Assembly (NCBI RefSeq): GCF_000478275.1
Contig: NZ_ASJB01000099.1
Location: 186,001-250,000 of the forward strand
DNA length: 64,000 nt
Direction: 5' to 3'
Source: Amycolatopsis orientalis DSM 40040 = KCTC 9412
Lineage (GTDB): Bacteria > Actinomycetota > Actinomycetes > Mycobacteriales > Pseudonocardiaceae
In this document: positions 9,613 through 17,931 of the stretch, one piece after another
Position numbering within the stretch: the first letter of the stretch is position 1
Layout: each line of letters starts with the position of its first letter
Notes under the pieces: model-generated
The model's database searches: none
What the model saw: the letters and a program-made list of their open reading frames with translations, nothing else
What the model was told of the DNA's origin: nothing
Translations under genes and position numbers: made by a program

Positions 9613-10800
9613 TCAGTACGTGATGTCGACCCGGCGCATCTTCACGGCGGCACCCTCGTCGAAGACGCCGCCGGACATCGCCGTCATCCCTGGCGCGGTC
9701 CCCCCTCCACTCGCTTCGATCGGACCGTCCACCCCGGCCGCCCGCAGCGCGCCTGCCACCGCGTTCGCCCGCGCGGCGGACAGTTCGGCCCTGCCCTGTT
9801 CGGTCGAGCCCGGCGGATCCGCCGTGAACCCGCGGACGACGATCTTCGCCGCGGTCCGGCCCTCCCGTTCCGCGTCGATCCTCGACGCCAGCTCCGTCAG
9901 AACTCCTTGTGCCGCAGGGGAAAGAGCGGCGGAGTCCCCGGCGAAACCGAGCACGTCGTTGGACAACGTCGTCTTCGTCGTCCCGTCCGGTCCGCTGACC
10001 GAGATGATCCCGGGTACCGGGACCTCCGGGGTGGGGACGTTCCCGTTCGGCGGCCGGAGGTCGGGCCTCGCGTCGTCGATGAGACATTCGGCGGCGCCCG
10101 CCGCACGGCAGATCTCGCGCCAGTACGCGACAAGCCGTTCCCTGGTCGGCAAGGAGAGTGGCGCCTGAAGGCCCGCGGTGGCACCGATCCCGGTCATCAC
10201 GAACCGGCGGCCGTCCAGTCGCGGCAGGAGACCGCGCGACTTCAGTTCGGCCGCCAGCGCGCCAGGTTCGAGCTGCCATCCGGTGCGCCGCAGGTCGAAA
10301 CCGCCCGCGGTCGACAACCCGCTGCTGAGCACGACCAGCGTGCCGGGGCCGACGCCGCGGACGGCGTTGTCGATACCCGCCAGGAGGTCGAGGCCGGGCT
10401 TGGTGGCGGCCAGTCCGGCGACGGCCTCGGTGACCCGCCGGACGTTGCCCTCGATCAGGTTTTCGCGCTGCAACCCGTGCTCGACGGCGCCATTGGCCCG
10501 GCGAGGGGTCAGCGGCAACGTCCGCGCGCTGTCGCCGTCGGCCGTGGTCACGATGGCGAGGGCGCCCTTGCCGTTCTTCCCGTCCGTGGCGTCCCGGCTG
10601 TTCGCGGTCTCCGCGAGCAGGCTTTCGATCGCCGAGGGCAGCGACGGGCGAGGTTCGTTCGAGGTCGCCGAGGCGAGGATGACGATCCGATCGCCGTCGC
10701 CAGCGGCCGCTCCCGCCCGGTGTCCGCAGGCGCTGACCAGCGACGTCACCAGCGCGGCGAGGAGCAAAAAGATCGGTGGTGCGGCTTGCGAACGCTTCAT
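9613..10800 (-). CDS. OmpA-domain lipoprotein
   Basis: 395-aa exported lipoprotein. The N-terminus is a lipoprotein signal peptide with lipobox LVSAC, Cys being the lipidation site. A central region resembles a VWA-like fold (GTLVVLSSGLSTAGGFDLR). The C-terminal ~120 residues form an OmpA-like peptidoglycan-binding domain (AAKIVVRGFTADPPG ... LSAARANAVAGALRAAGV). A GGGGAGG ribosome binding site precedes the ATG at 10800. OmpA domains in Gram-positive actinobacteria usually tether envelope complexes to the wall. Its operon partner is a four-helix membrane protein. Confidence 0.78.
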   Translation of the reverse strand: MKRSQAAPPIFLLLAALVTSLVSACGHRAGAAAGDGDRIVILASATSNEPRPSLPSAIESLLAETANSRDATDGKNGKGALAIVTTADGDSARTLPLTPRRANGAVEHGLQRENLIEGNVRRVTEAVAGLAATKPGLDLLAGIDNAVRGVGPGTLVVLSSGLSTAGGFDLRRTGWQLEPGALAAELKSRGLLPRLDGRRFVMTGIGATAGLQAPLSLPTRERLVAYWREICRAAGAAECLIDDARPDLRPPNGNVPTPEVPVPGIISVSGPDGTTKTTLSNDVLGFAGDSAALSPAAQGVLTELASRIDAEREGRTAAKIVVRGFTADPPGSTEQGRAELSAARANAVAGALRAAGVDGPIEASGGGTAPGMTAMSGGVFDEGAAVKMRRVDITY

Positions 10801-10861
10801 GACGACCTCCCCGACTTTGAAGGCAAGCCCAGTGTGGCAGTTGCCGGTAACAAGCGTCAAT

Positions 10862-10886
10862 TGCCAATCGATATAGGCAGTTGGCA
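10862..10886. promoter_or_regulatory. Inverted repeat TGCCAA / TTGGCA in lipoprotein-PfkB divergent region
   Basis: TGCCAA (10862-10867) and TTGGCA (10881-10886) form an inverted repeat in the 293-bp gap between the divergent lipoprotein and PfkB-like genes. On the minus strand a TTGACG hexamer reads toward the lipoprotein gene nearby. On the plus strand TAATCT at 11082-11087 sits 6 bases before the PfkB-like ATG and may be a leaderless -10 box. The rest of the gap shows no gene. Confidence 0.3.
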
Positions 10887-11093
10887 GATACGAACTTGAG
10901 AGATACCCAGCCCATCCCCGAGTCACACTGGTTCGAATGAGTGAATGACCCGTGCAGGGAGTCGCGACCGGTCCACCAGGGCGCGGCGGTATGCTCCCCG
11001 CGCAGTAGCTACAAGGAGTAACGTGGCGGCAATAGCCACGGAACAGACCCAGCGCGATGGCAACTGCCGATGCGAACGGAGTAATCTATTCCG

Positions 11094-12581
11094 ATGAGTG
11101 GTCCGGTGCCCGGCGTGGACGGCGTCCGCAGTGCTCTGGTGAGACTGCGCACGCGGACCGGATTGAGCGCCGAAAGGCTGCGCTCCACCGAAGTCGGGGT
11201 CCGGCCGATCCTGGATCTCCCGGTGGTCCGGCAGATCGTCAGCACCACGGACAAAGCGGCCCCCGAGGCCGCGCTGGAAGCGGTGCGGCGGATCGCCGGC
11301 CAGCTCCCGACCGAAGACCTCGTGATCGTCGACATGGCGCTCTCCCTCGGCCTGCTCGCGCAGCGGTTCCCCGACGAGCCCGAGATCGAGACCCTGTACG
11401 CGGCCGATGTCGGCGAACGCCGTGAGCGTCTCGTGGAGCTGTGGGAACCGATTCACCGGCTACTCGGCGTGAGCCTTCCGGAGCGGCATCTGACCGTACG
11501 GGCGCTCCGGTCCACTTTGGAAAGCTCCGCACTCGCCAAGCTGGCCGAACTCTGTGTCAGCAGTTCCGTTCTCGACGTCGCCCTCCCCGAACCCAGCACC
11601 ACGACGGACCCGGCGACCCGCGCCGCGACCGTGAGCGTGATCGGCTCGGCCGTGGTCGACCACATCTACGTTGTCGACCACATCCCCTCCCCCGGATCGT
11701 CGACCCCGCTGATCTCCTACGAGACCCATCCCGGCGGGAAGGGCCTCAACCACGCGGTGGCGAACGCGCGTCTCGGCATGGACGTGCACATGGTCACCGC
11801 GGTCGGCGACGACCAGCCCGGGCAGATGTTGCTGGACTACATGGCTTCCGAGGGGCTCCGGCTGAACCTGGTCAAGGTGGTGCCGAACGCCAAGACACCG
11901 GTGGTCGGGGTGTTCATGACCCGCAACGGCGGTGCGGTCCTGCTGCCGTGGATGAACGAAGGCGAGATCCGGCTCGACCCGGCCGACTTCCACACCCATT
12001 CCCTGCGCAGCGTGCTCGAATCGTCCGACGCCGTCGTGATCACCTTCGAGCAGCCCATGGTGGCCACCCGTGAGGTGCTGCGCGTGGTGAGCACGCTGGA
12101 GAAGAAGCCGCTGGTCGTGGTCCGGCCCTCGCCACCGATCGCAAGTCCTCAGTTCCTGTACGAGCACTTCGCCGACATCGACTACCTCGTCGGTACGCAG
12201 TGGGAGCTCCGGGAACTGCTGTCGGGTGCGACCGACGAGATCACCATGGAAGCACTGGCGTCGAGCCTTCTCCTGCTCGGCGTGCACGGCGTCTGCATCA
12301 CCGAGGAGTTCGGCTGCATGGTGCGGTCCGAGCACACACGGGTGGACATCGCCCGCTTCCCGACCGCCTTGCGGGACACCCCGGGCGCGCGCGAAGCGTT
12401 CAGCGCCGCCCTGATCCACCGTCTCCTGTTGAAGGACAGGAAGATCGACCGGTCCGACCTCGAATGGGCGACCGCCGCGATGACCGCAGCGCAATCCTTC
12501 GGCGGCGTCGCCGACTCCATGCCGGTCGCCCAGCAGGTCGACCGCGTTCTCAAGGTCACCCCGGAGCAAGACCATGACTGA
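11094..12581 (+). CDS. PfkB-like carbohydrate kinase homologue with altered GAGD motif
   Basis: 495-aa protein with an unassigned, mostly helical N-terminal domain (~1-175) and a ribokinase/PfkB fold (~180-490). The first PfkB signature is present (HPGGKGLNHAVANARLG). In the second signature the normal D-T-T-G-A-G-D reads DTPGARE, so the catalytic Asp is Glu434 and the anion-hole Gly is Arg433. Phosphotransfer may thus be lost or changed; it could be a sensor or regulatory subunit. Its stop overlaps the GTP cyclohydrolase II-like gene by 8 bp, so the two are coupled. A -10-like TAATCT 6 bases before the ATG suggests a leaderless transcript. Confidence 0.8.
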   Translation: MSGPVPGVDGVRSALVRLRTRTGLSAERLRSTEVGVRPILDLPVVRQIVSTTDKAAPEAALEAVRRIAGQLPTEDLVIVDMALSLGLLAQRFPDEPEIETLYAADVGERRERLVELWEPIHRLLGVSLPERHLTVRALRSTLESSALAKLAELCVSSSVLDVALPEPSTTTDPATRAATVSVIGSAVVDHIYVVDHIPSPGSSTPLISYETHPGGKGLNHAVANARLGMDVHMVTAVGDDQPGQMLLDYMASEGLRLNLVKVVPNAKTPVVGVFMTRNGGAVLLPWMNEGEIRLDPADFHTHSLRSVLESSDAVVITFEQPMVATREVLRVVSTLEKKPLVVVRPSPPIASPQFLYEHFADIDYLVGTQWELRELLSGATDEITMEALASSLLLLGVHGVCITEEFGCMVRSEHTRVDIARFPTALRDTPGAREAFSAALIHRLLLKDRKIDRSDLEWATAAMTAAQSFGGVADSMPVAQQVDRVLKVTPEQDHD

Positions 12582-13170
12582 ACAGCTTTTCGTCGAACAT
12601 TCGCTTCGCCGGATCGAGGGTGCCTTCCGTGTCCGCGTCCTCGACGACGCGCTGGCCACCGGCAACCCCCCGGTGGCCGCGATCTACGGCGAGCCGGTGA
12701 ACGACTGCCTGGTGCGGATCCATTCGCGCTGCGTCTACTCCGAGATCCTCGGCTCGGTCGACTGCGACTGCCACGACCAGGTGCAGCAGGCGAAAGCGAT
12801 GATCACCGCCGAAGGCTCCGGCGTGATCGTCTACCTCGACCAGGAGGGCCGCGGCTCCGGACTGCTCGCCAAGGCACGCGGGTACGAATACAGCCAGCTG
12901 CACCAGGCGGACACTTTCACCAGCTACCGCGCGCTGCACCTCCCCGACGACTCCCGCGACTACGCCGCCGCCGCCGATCTGCTGGAAAGCCTGGGCCTGA
13001 GCAGGGTCAAGCTGCTGACCAACAACCCCGAAAAGGTGAACGCGCTGGAGTCCCGTGGGATCATCGTCAAACGCGAGCCGTCGATCGTGCCGGTGAGTGA
13101 CGCGGCTCGCGAATACCTGGAGGCCAAACGCGAGCACGGCCACCTGATCCCGAGCCTGACCGACAGCTGA
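12574..13170 (+). CDS. GTP cyclohydrolase II-like protein (RibA family)
   Basis: 198-aa stand-alone GTP cyclohydrolase II-type enzyme, the family that opens the imidazole ring of GTP with loss of formate and pyrophosphate, first step of riboflavin and some deazaflavin/antibiotic routes. The zinc Cys set (HSRCVYSEILGSVDCDCHDQ), the Q-E-G-R-G substrate loop (DQEGRGSGLLAKA) and LLTNNPEKVNALESRGI are conserved. No DHBP synthase (RibB) domain is fused and no other rib genes are near, so it is probably not the housekeeping riboflavin enzyme. It is translationally coupled to the PfkB-like gene. Confidence 0.83.
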   Translation: MTEQLFVEHSLRRIEGAFRVRVLDDALATGNPPVAAIYGEPVNDCLVRIHSRCVYSEILGSVDCDCHDQVQQAKAMITAEGSGVIVYLDQEGRGSGLLAKARGYEYSQLHQADTFTSYRALHLPDDSRDYAAAADLLESLGLSRVKLLTNNPEKVNALESRGIIVKREPSIVPVSDAAREYLEAKREHGHLIPSLTDS

Positions 13171-13191
13171 GCACCGGATCCGCGGAGGACG

Positions 13192-14073
13192 ATGGACTTC
13201 GACGAGGTCGCGGACGAGCTCTACGCCGGTGATCCGGCGGAGTTCGTCGCGGTGCGCAACCAGCGGGCGAAAGAGGCCAAGGCGGCGGGTGACGCCGCCT
13301 TGGCCGAACGTATCCGCGCGCTCCGGAAACCCACGCTCGCGGCCACGATCCTCAACCGCCGGGCCGGTTCCCCCGAACTGGAGGAACTGGCCAGGCTGGG
13401 CGAAGACCTGCGGAAGGCGCATTCGGCGCTGGCCGGTGCGGACCTGCGCAAGCTCACCCGGCGACGACAGGAACTGGTGAACCAGGTCCTGCAGGCCGAA
13501 CGCTCCATGAGCGAGCCGGTCGCCCGAGAGGTCGAGGCGACCCTCGAAGCCATCGTGGCCGATCCCGAGGTGGCGGCGCTGGCCTTGGCCGGACGCCTGA
13601 GCACCGGCGCGGACAGCGCGGGCGACCAGTGGCTGACGAGCGGATTCATTCCGCGCCCGAAGCGGGAACCCGCCCCGGAACGGGAGAAACCCGCCACCGT
13701 GTCGCATTTGGACGATCGGCGGAAGGCGAAGCGGGAAGCCGCCGACGCCGCCGCGTCGAAGGCCGAGCAGGAGCGGATCGCGAAGGCCCGCGAGGAAGCC
13801 GAGCGCGAGCACAAGCGGGTGGCGGAGTTCAACCGGCTCCGGCGTGAGGCCGCCGATCTCGCGAAAGCCTGCAAGCAGGCCGAAATCGATCTCGCCCGTG
13901 CCGAACGCCGCGCCGAGAAGAGCACGGAGAAGGCGAACGAACTCCGGCGGCGGCTCGCCGACGCCGAACTCGAGGAAGAGGCGGCGAACGGTGAGACCAC
14001 CGCCGCCCAAGCCACCCTGGACGATCTGCGTTCCGAAGCGAAGCGGATCGACGAGGCCCTCGAAGAGTTCTAG
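13192..14073 (+). CDS. Coiled-coil protein of unknown function
   Basis: 293-aa soluble protein, Ala/Glu/Arg-rich, with no signal peptide or membrane helix. Residues ~1-130 look globular and helical (PAEFVAVRNQRAKEAKAAGD; then RKLTRRRQELVNQVLQAERS). Residues ~165-290 are a long heptad-type coiled coil rich in AEREHKR and RRAEKS blocks. A short proline-rich hinge (PRPKREPAPEREKP) joins them. It begins 21 bp after the GTP cyclohydrolase-like gene and may be in the same operon. No family recognised. Confidence 0.72.
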   Translation: MDFDEVADELYAGDPAEFVAVRNQRAKEAKAAGDAALAERIRALRKPTLAATILNRRAGSPELEELARLGEDLRKAHSALAGADLRKLTRRRQELVNQVLQAERSMSEPVAREVEATLEAIVADPEVAALALAGRLSTGADSAGDQWLTSGFIPRPKREPAPEREKPATVSHLDDRRKAKREAADAAASKAEQERIAKAREEAEREHKRVAEFNRLRREAADLAKACKQAEIDLARAERRAEKSTEKANELRRRLADAELEEEAANGETTAAQATLDDLRSEAKRIDEALEEF

Positions 14074-14633
14074 GACGCGACCGGTTCACGGACCCGCGCG
14101 GCGGTCATCCGCCGGCCGTACGGTGTCTTCCCGCCCGGCTTGTACACCGACAGCACGGTCATGGTCAGGTACATCGTCGTGGACACGATGATCGGGTAGA
14201 ACCCGTCCGGGCGTCGCCCGGCCTCGACGAACACTCCGTCCACAGTGGACACGGTGAGCGCGGCCAGCTCCCGGAGACCCGGCAACAGCGAGAACAGGGT
14301 CAGCCCCGTCGCGATCAGCGTCAGCACCAGTTTGATCGCGACCCAGTGGTACCGGATCAGCCCCCATTTCGTGCCGACGCTGAGCACGATCCCGCTGACC
14401 AGGGCGACCAGGCTCACCGGCAGCAGCAGGGAACCGCCGATCTGGTCCATCATCAGGATGGCCGCGTGCTGGCGCCGGGGGTCGTCGGTGAACACTGAGG
14501 TGAAGGTCAGTACCGCGTTCACCAGCGTGATCCCGAGCCAGCCGAGGGACGAGACGACGTGCACGACGAGGACGGGCTTCCGCCACCGCGGGGTGAGCGT
14601 CTTCGGCCGTCGCCGCACTGCGGGAGTACTCAT
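14070..14633 (-). CDS. DUF2269-like small membrane protein
   Basis: 187-aa integral membrane protein with four hydrophobic helices (VLVVHVVSSLGWLGITLVNA; SLLLPVSLVALVSGIVLSV; VAIKLVLTLIATGLTLFSLL; IIVSTTMYLTMTVLSVY). The first helix has the H-x-x-S-S-x-x-W-x-G pattern of the DUF2269 group, whose function is unknown. It overlaps the end of the convergent coiled-coil gene by 4 bp. Confidence 0.7.
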   Translation of the reverse strand: MSTPAVRRRPKTLTPRWRKPVLVVHVVSSLGWLGITLVNAVLTFTSVFTDDPRRQHAAILMMDQIGGSLLLPVSLVALVSGIVLSVGTKWGLIRYHWVAIKLVLTLIATGLTLFSLLPGLRELAALTVSTVDGVFVEAGRRPDGFYPIIVSTTMYLTMTVLSVYKPGGKTPYGRRMTAARVREPVAS

Positions 14634-14690
14634 GCGACCAGTGTTTCCGCGCGCCGAGCCCCCGTCGTCCGTCGTGGAGCGGCACCTGCC

Positions 14691-15203
14691 CTACGTAGCG
14701 CGGAGTACGAGTCCCCGGACGAACGCGGCCTGCCCGGCGTGCTGGAGATCGTCGGAAAGCACGCTGACCAGGCGTACCCCGAGGGTGACGGGCGGATCCC
14801 ACGCGTCGTCGACGATACGGTCGAGAGCGGCTTCGTCCAGACCCGCGATCCAGGCCGTCGTCGCCTCGTGCACCGCGTCGTAGTACCCCGTCAGCAGGTC
14901 GGCGGAGTCGACACGCACCGCTTCGACGTCCTCCGGCCGGTGCCCGTACCCGATGTCGGCCGCCGGGAACGGCAGCTCGAACCGGTCCAGCCAGCCTCCC
15001 GAGGTCCAGATCTGCTCGGTACCCATGAGGTCGGCGACGTGATCGTCCTGGACCCTGGTCAGATGCCAGACCAGCCAGGCGATCGTGTTCGCACCAGGCC
15101 CCGGGCTCTCGGTCAGCTGCTCGGCGCTCAACTCCTTGACGGCCTCGTGCACGACCTCCTGGACACGGCCGAACCCGTCGGCCAGCACCTCGGCGAGTTT
15201 CAT
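14691..15203 (-). CDS. DinB/DUF664-type four-helix metal protein
   Basis: 170-aa DinB-superfamily protein. Actinobacterial members include mycothiol-dependent S-transferases and isomerases. The metal-ligand histidines expected for the bundle are visible: WHLTRVQDDH in the second helix region and SDDLQHAGQAAFVRG near the C-terminus. The C-terminal QHxGQAxxxRG signature is typical of the DUF664 subset. Start ATG at 15203 gives a full-length domain (MKLAEVLADGFGRVQEVVHE). No partner gene is evident. Confidence 0.75.
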   Translation of the reverse strand: MKLAEVLADGFGRVQEVVHEAVKELSAEQLTESPGPGANTIAWLVWHLTRVQDDHVADLMGTEQIWTSGGWLDRFELPFPAADIGYGHRPEDVEAVRVDSADLLTGYYDAVHEATTAWIAGLDEAALDRIVDDAWDPPVTLGVRLVSVLSDDLQHAGQAAFVRGLVLRAT

Positions 15204-15297
15204 CGCTTCCCCTTCCGGCGTTTCCCGGTGCGGACTACCCGCACGCCGTCCACCGGAAACGATGCCACCACAAGGTGACCAAGACCTGGCAACCTTG

Positions 15298-15309
15298 ACT
15301 TATATAAGT
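15298..15309. promoter_or_regulatory. Palindrome ACTTATATAAGT upstream of ArsR gene
   Basis: A perfect 12-bp AT-rich palindrome ACTTATATAAGT ends 21 bases before the ATG of the ArsR-family gene. It stands out in high-GC DNA and includes a -10-like TATAAG. ArsR proteins bind such dyads over their own promoters, so autoregulation is likely; the divergent DinB gene could share the site. Confidence 0.5.
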
Positions 15310-15330
15310 TCGGGCCGTGATAGTTGCCGG

Positions 15331-15681
15331 ATGCACGCGTTCGACGTCCTCGGGGATCCGGTGCGCCGCCGGATCCTGGAACTGCTGGTGGACGGGGAAC
15401 AGAGTTCCGGCGACGTGACCGCGGTGGTCCGCGCCGAGTTCGGGATCTCGCAGCCCGCCGTCTCGCAGCATCTGCGTGTCCTGCGCGAGAACGGTTTCAC
15501 CACCGTCCGGGCCGAAGGCGCGCGCCGGCTGTACTCGGTGGATCCCGGCCCGCTCAAGGAGATCGACGGCTGGCTCGACCAGTACCGCCGGTTCTGGACG
15601 GGGCCGCTCGACGCGCTCGCCACCGAGATCGCGCGCGGCCGCCGCGATGTCGCCGGAAAACGTGTCGGACCCCGCCCCTAG
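15331..15681 (+). CDS. ArsR-type winged-helix regulator
   Basis: 116-aa winged-helix repressor ([20 protein letters not shown], then [20 protein letters not shown] as recognition helix and [16 protein letters not shown] as wing). It lacks the Cys/His metal sites of classical ArsR/SmtB sensors and has the FWTGPLDAL tail seen in members that control SRPBCC or toxin-like genes, though no such gene is adjacent. It ends 10 bp before the recQ start. A palindrome at 15298-15309 is the likely operator. Confidence 0.82.
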   Translation: MHAFDVLGDPVRRRILELLVDGEQSSGDVTAVVRAEFGISQPAVSQHLRVLRENGFTTVRAEGARRLYSVDPGPLKEIDGWLDQYRRFWTGPLDALATEIARGRRDVAGKRVGPRP

Positions 15682-15691
15682 AATCCTCCGG

Positions 15692-17527
15692 GTGGCAGCC
15701 CCCGACATCGGTACCTCGGAAGCCCTCGAAACGCTGAACCGCGTCTTCGGCTACGACAGCTTCCGCGGTGACCAGCAGGCCATCGTCGAACACGTCATCG
15801 CAGGTGGTGACGCGCTCGTCCTCATGCCCACCGGCGGCGGGAAATCGCTGTGCTACCAGATCCCGGCGCTGGTCCGGCCGGGTGTCGGGGTGGTGATCTC
15901 GCCGCTGATCGCGTTGATGCAGGACCAGGTCGACGCGCTGCGCAACCTCGGCGTGCGCGCGGGTTTCCTCAACTCGACGCAGGACTACACCGAGCGCAAC
16001 CGGGTCGAAGCCGCGTTCCTCTCCGGTGATCTCGATCTGCTGTACCTGGCGCCGGAACGGCTGTCGGTCGAATCGACGGTACGGCTGCTCGACCGCGGCA
16101 AGATCTCGCTGTTCGCGATCGACGAGGCGCACTGCGTCTCCCAGTGGGGGCACGACTTCCGGCCCGACTACCTGATGCTGTCCGCGGTGCACGAACGCTG
16201 GCCGGACGTGCCGAGGATCGCGCTCACCGCCACCGCCACGAAGACGACGCACGCCGAGATCGCGTCCCGGCTCAACCTCGAGGACGCGCGGCACTTCGTC
16301 GCGAGCTTCGACCGGCCGAACATCCAGTACCGGATCGTCGGCAAGAACTCACCGCAGCGCCAGTTGCTGGAACTGCTGCGCACCGAGCACAAGGGTGACG
16401 CGGGGATCGTCTACTGCCTGTCGCGGAACTCGGTGGAGAAGACCGCGGACTTCCTGGTGGAGAACGGGATTCCGGCGGTGCCCTATCACGCGGGGCTGGA
16501 CGCGCGGACGAGGGCGAAGCACCAGTCGCGGTTCCTGCGCGAGGACGGACTGATCGTCGTCGCGACGATCGCGTTCGGTATGGGCATCGACAAGCCGGAC
16601 GTGCGGTTCGTCGCGCATCTGGACCTGCCGAAGTCCGTCGAGGGCTACTACCAGGAGACAGGGCGCGCGGGCCGGGACGGGCTGCCGTCGACGGCGTGGC
16701 TGGCGTACGGCCTCCAGGACGTCGTGCAGCAGCGCAAGATGATCGACATGTCGGAGGGCTCCGAGGCGCACAAGCGGCAGCAGAGTGCCCACCTCAACGC
16801 GATGCTCGCGCTGTGTGAGACGGTCGAATGCCGTCGGGTGCAGGTGCTGACCTACTTCGGGCAGCGCAGTGAGCCGTGCGGGAACTGCGATACCTGCCTC
16901 GCGCCGCCGGAGACCTGGGACGGCACGATCCCGGCGCAGAAACTCCTCTCCACCATCGTCCGGCTGCAGAACGAGCGGCGGCAGAAGTTCGGCGCGGGGC
17001 AGATCATCGACATCCTGCTCGGCAAGTCGACACCGAAGGTGACCCAGCACCGCCACGATTCGCTGAAGGTCTTCGGGATCGGCACGGAGCTGAAGGAGCA
17101 GGAGTGGCGGGCCGTCGTCCGGCAGCTGCTGGCGCAGGGGCTCGCCGCGGTCGAGGGTGACTACGGCTCGCTCGTGCTCACGGAGGGCAGCGCCGAGGTC
17201 CTGAACGGCCAGCGGAAGGTCCAGCTGCGGCGTGAGCCGGAGCGGGCGGCCAAGGCGGCGGCCCGGTCCAGCGCGAAGAAGGCGGCGGCCGCCGACATGC
17301 CGGCCGAGGCGGCGCCGGTGTTCGAGCTGCTGCGTTCGTGGCGAGCCGCGGCGGCGAAGGAGCAGGGGGTGCCCGCGTACGTGATCTTCCACGACGCGAC
17401 CCTGCGCCAGATCGCCACCAAACGGCCCGCCACGCTGCAGGAGCTGGGTACGGTCAGCGGCGTCGGTGAGAACAAGCTCGCGAAGTACGGCGAGCAGATC
17501 CTCGAGACGCTTTCAGCTCAGAGCTAG
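15692..17527 (+). CDS. recQ: ATP-dependent DNA helicase RecQ
   Basis: 611-aa 3'-5' DNA helicase, almost the same length as E. coli RecQ (609 aa). Motifs in order: I ([16 protein letters not shown]), Ia ([15 protein letters not shown]), II DEAH ([19 protein letters not shown]), III (ALTATAT), V ([20 protein letters not shown]), VI ([12 protein letters not shown]). A RecQ-Ct zinc site follows (C-R...CGNCDTC), then a winged helix and a C-terminal HRDC domain ([20 protein letters not shown]). Start GTG 15692 precedes the first conserved block ([18 protein letters not shown]). Confidence 0.96.
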   Translation: MAAPDIGTSEALETLNRVFGYDSFRGDQQAIVEHVIAGGDALVLMPTGGGKSLCYQIPALVRPGVGVVISPLIALMQDQVDALRNLGVRAGFLNSTQDYTERNRVEAAFLSGDLDLLYLAPERLSVESTVRLLDRGKISLFAIDEAHCVSQWGHDFRPDYLMLSAVHERWPDVPRIALTATATKTTHAEIASRLNLEDARHFVASFDRPNIQYRIVGKNSPQRQLLELLRTEHKGDAGIVYCLSRNSVEKTADFLVENGIPAVPYHAGLDARTRAKHQSRFLREDGLIVVATIAFGMGIDKPDVRFVAHLDLPKSVEGYYQETGRAGRDGLPSTAWLAYGLQDVVQQRKMIDMSEGSEAHKRQQSAHLNAMLALCETVECRRVQVLTYFGQRSEPCGNCDTCLAPPETWDGTIPAQKLLSTIVRLQNERRQKFGAGQIIDILLGKSTPKVTQHRHDSLKVFGIGTELKEQEWRAVVRQLLAQGLAAVEGDYGSLVLTEGSAEVLNGQRKVQLRREPERAAKAAARSSAKKAAAADMPAEAAPVFELLRSWRAAAAKEQGVPAYVIFHDATLRQIATKRPATLQELGTVSGVGENKLAKYGEQILETLSAQS

Positions 17528-17550
17528 CTCAGAAGCCGGTTCAGAGCGGC

Positions 17551-17769
17551 TCAGTGCTCGTAGGGGCGACGGGGCGGCCGTCCGGTCATCCCGTCGACTT
17601 TGCGCACCGCGCCGTCGATCTGGCTGTGGTACTTGCCCTTCGTCTTGTGGTCGACGAAGGTCGCGGCCTTGTTCACGACCTTGGAAACCTTCTCAGGGTT
17701 CTTCCGCACGTAGGCGCGCACGGCCCCGGCGGTGCCGGCCAGGGCGGTCAACTTCCGCAGTAGAGGCAC
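17551..17769 (-). CDS. MT0933-like antitoxin family protein
   Basis: 72-aa basic protein resembling the MT0933 (Rv0909) antitoxin family. The characteristic block KNPEKVSKVVNKAATFVDHK followed by TKGKYHSQIDGAVRKVDG is present. In M. tuberculosis the partner toxin gene is adjacent, but none is found here: recQ lies convergent on one side and an adenosine deaminase gene divergent on the other. It may be a solitary member with another role. The family match is by eye. Confidence 0.7.
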   Translation of the reverse strand: MPLLRKLTALAGTAGAVRAYVRKNPEKVSKVVNKAATFVDHKTKGKYHSQIDGAVRKVDGMTGRPPRRPYEH

Positions 17770-17931
17770 TGTGGTCCCTTTCCTCGGGGTCGTCTGGTGT
17801 CCTGCTCAACGACCGGTAGTGGTCATCGGGTTCCCCGTAGCGCGCCAAATCACTCATTTCGGGTGGCGACACCGGTCAGGCCCCCGGAAAACGGGGCGCG
17901 CCAGGGGGCCGGTGGCACTAAGTTCGGGCCC

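Noticed and set aside
12574-13170. Housekeeping riboflavin gene ribA
   Set aside because: No ribB domain, no ribD/ribE/ribH genes nearby, and coupling to an unusual PfkB-like gene instead.
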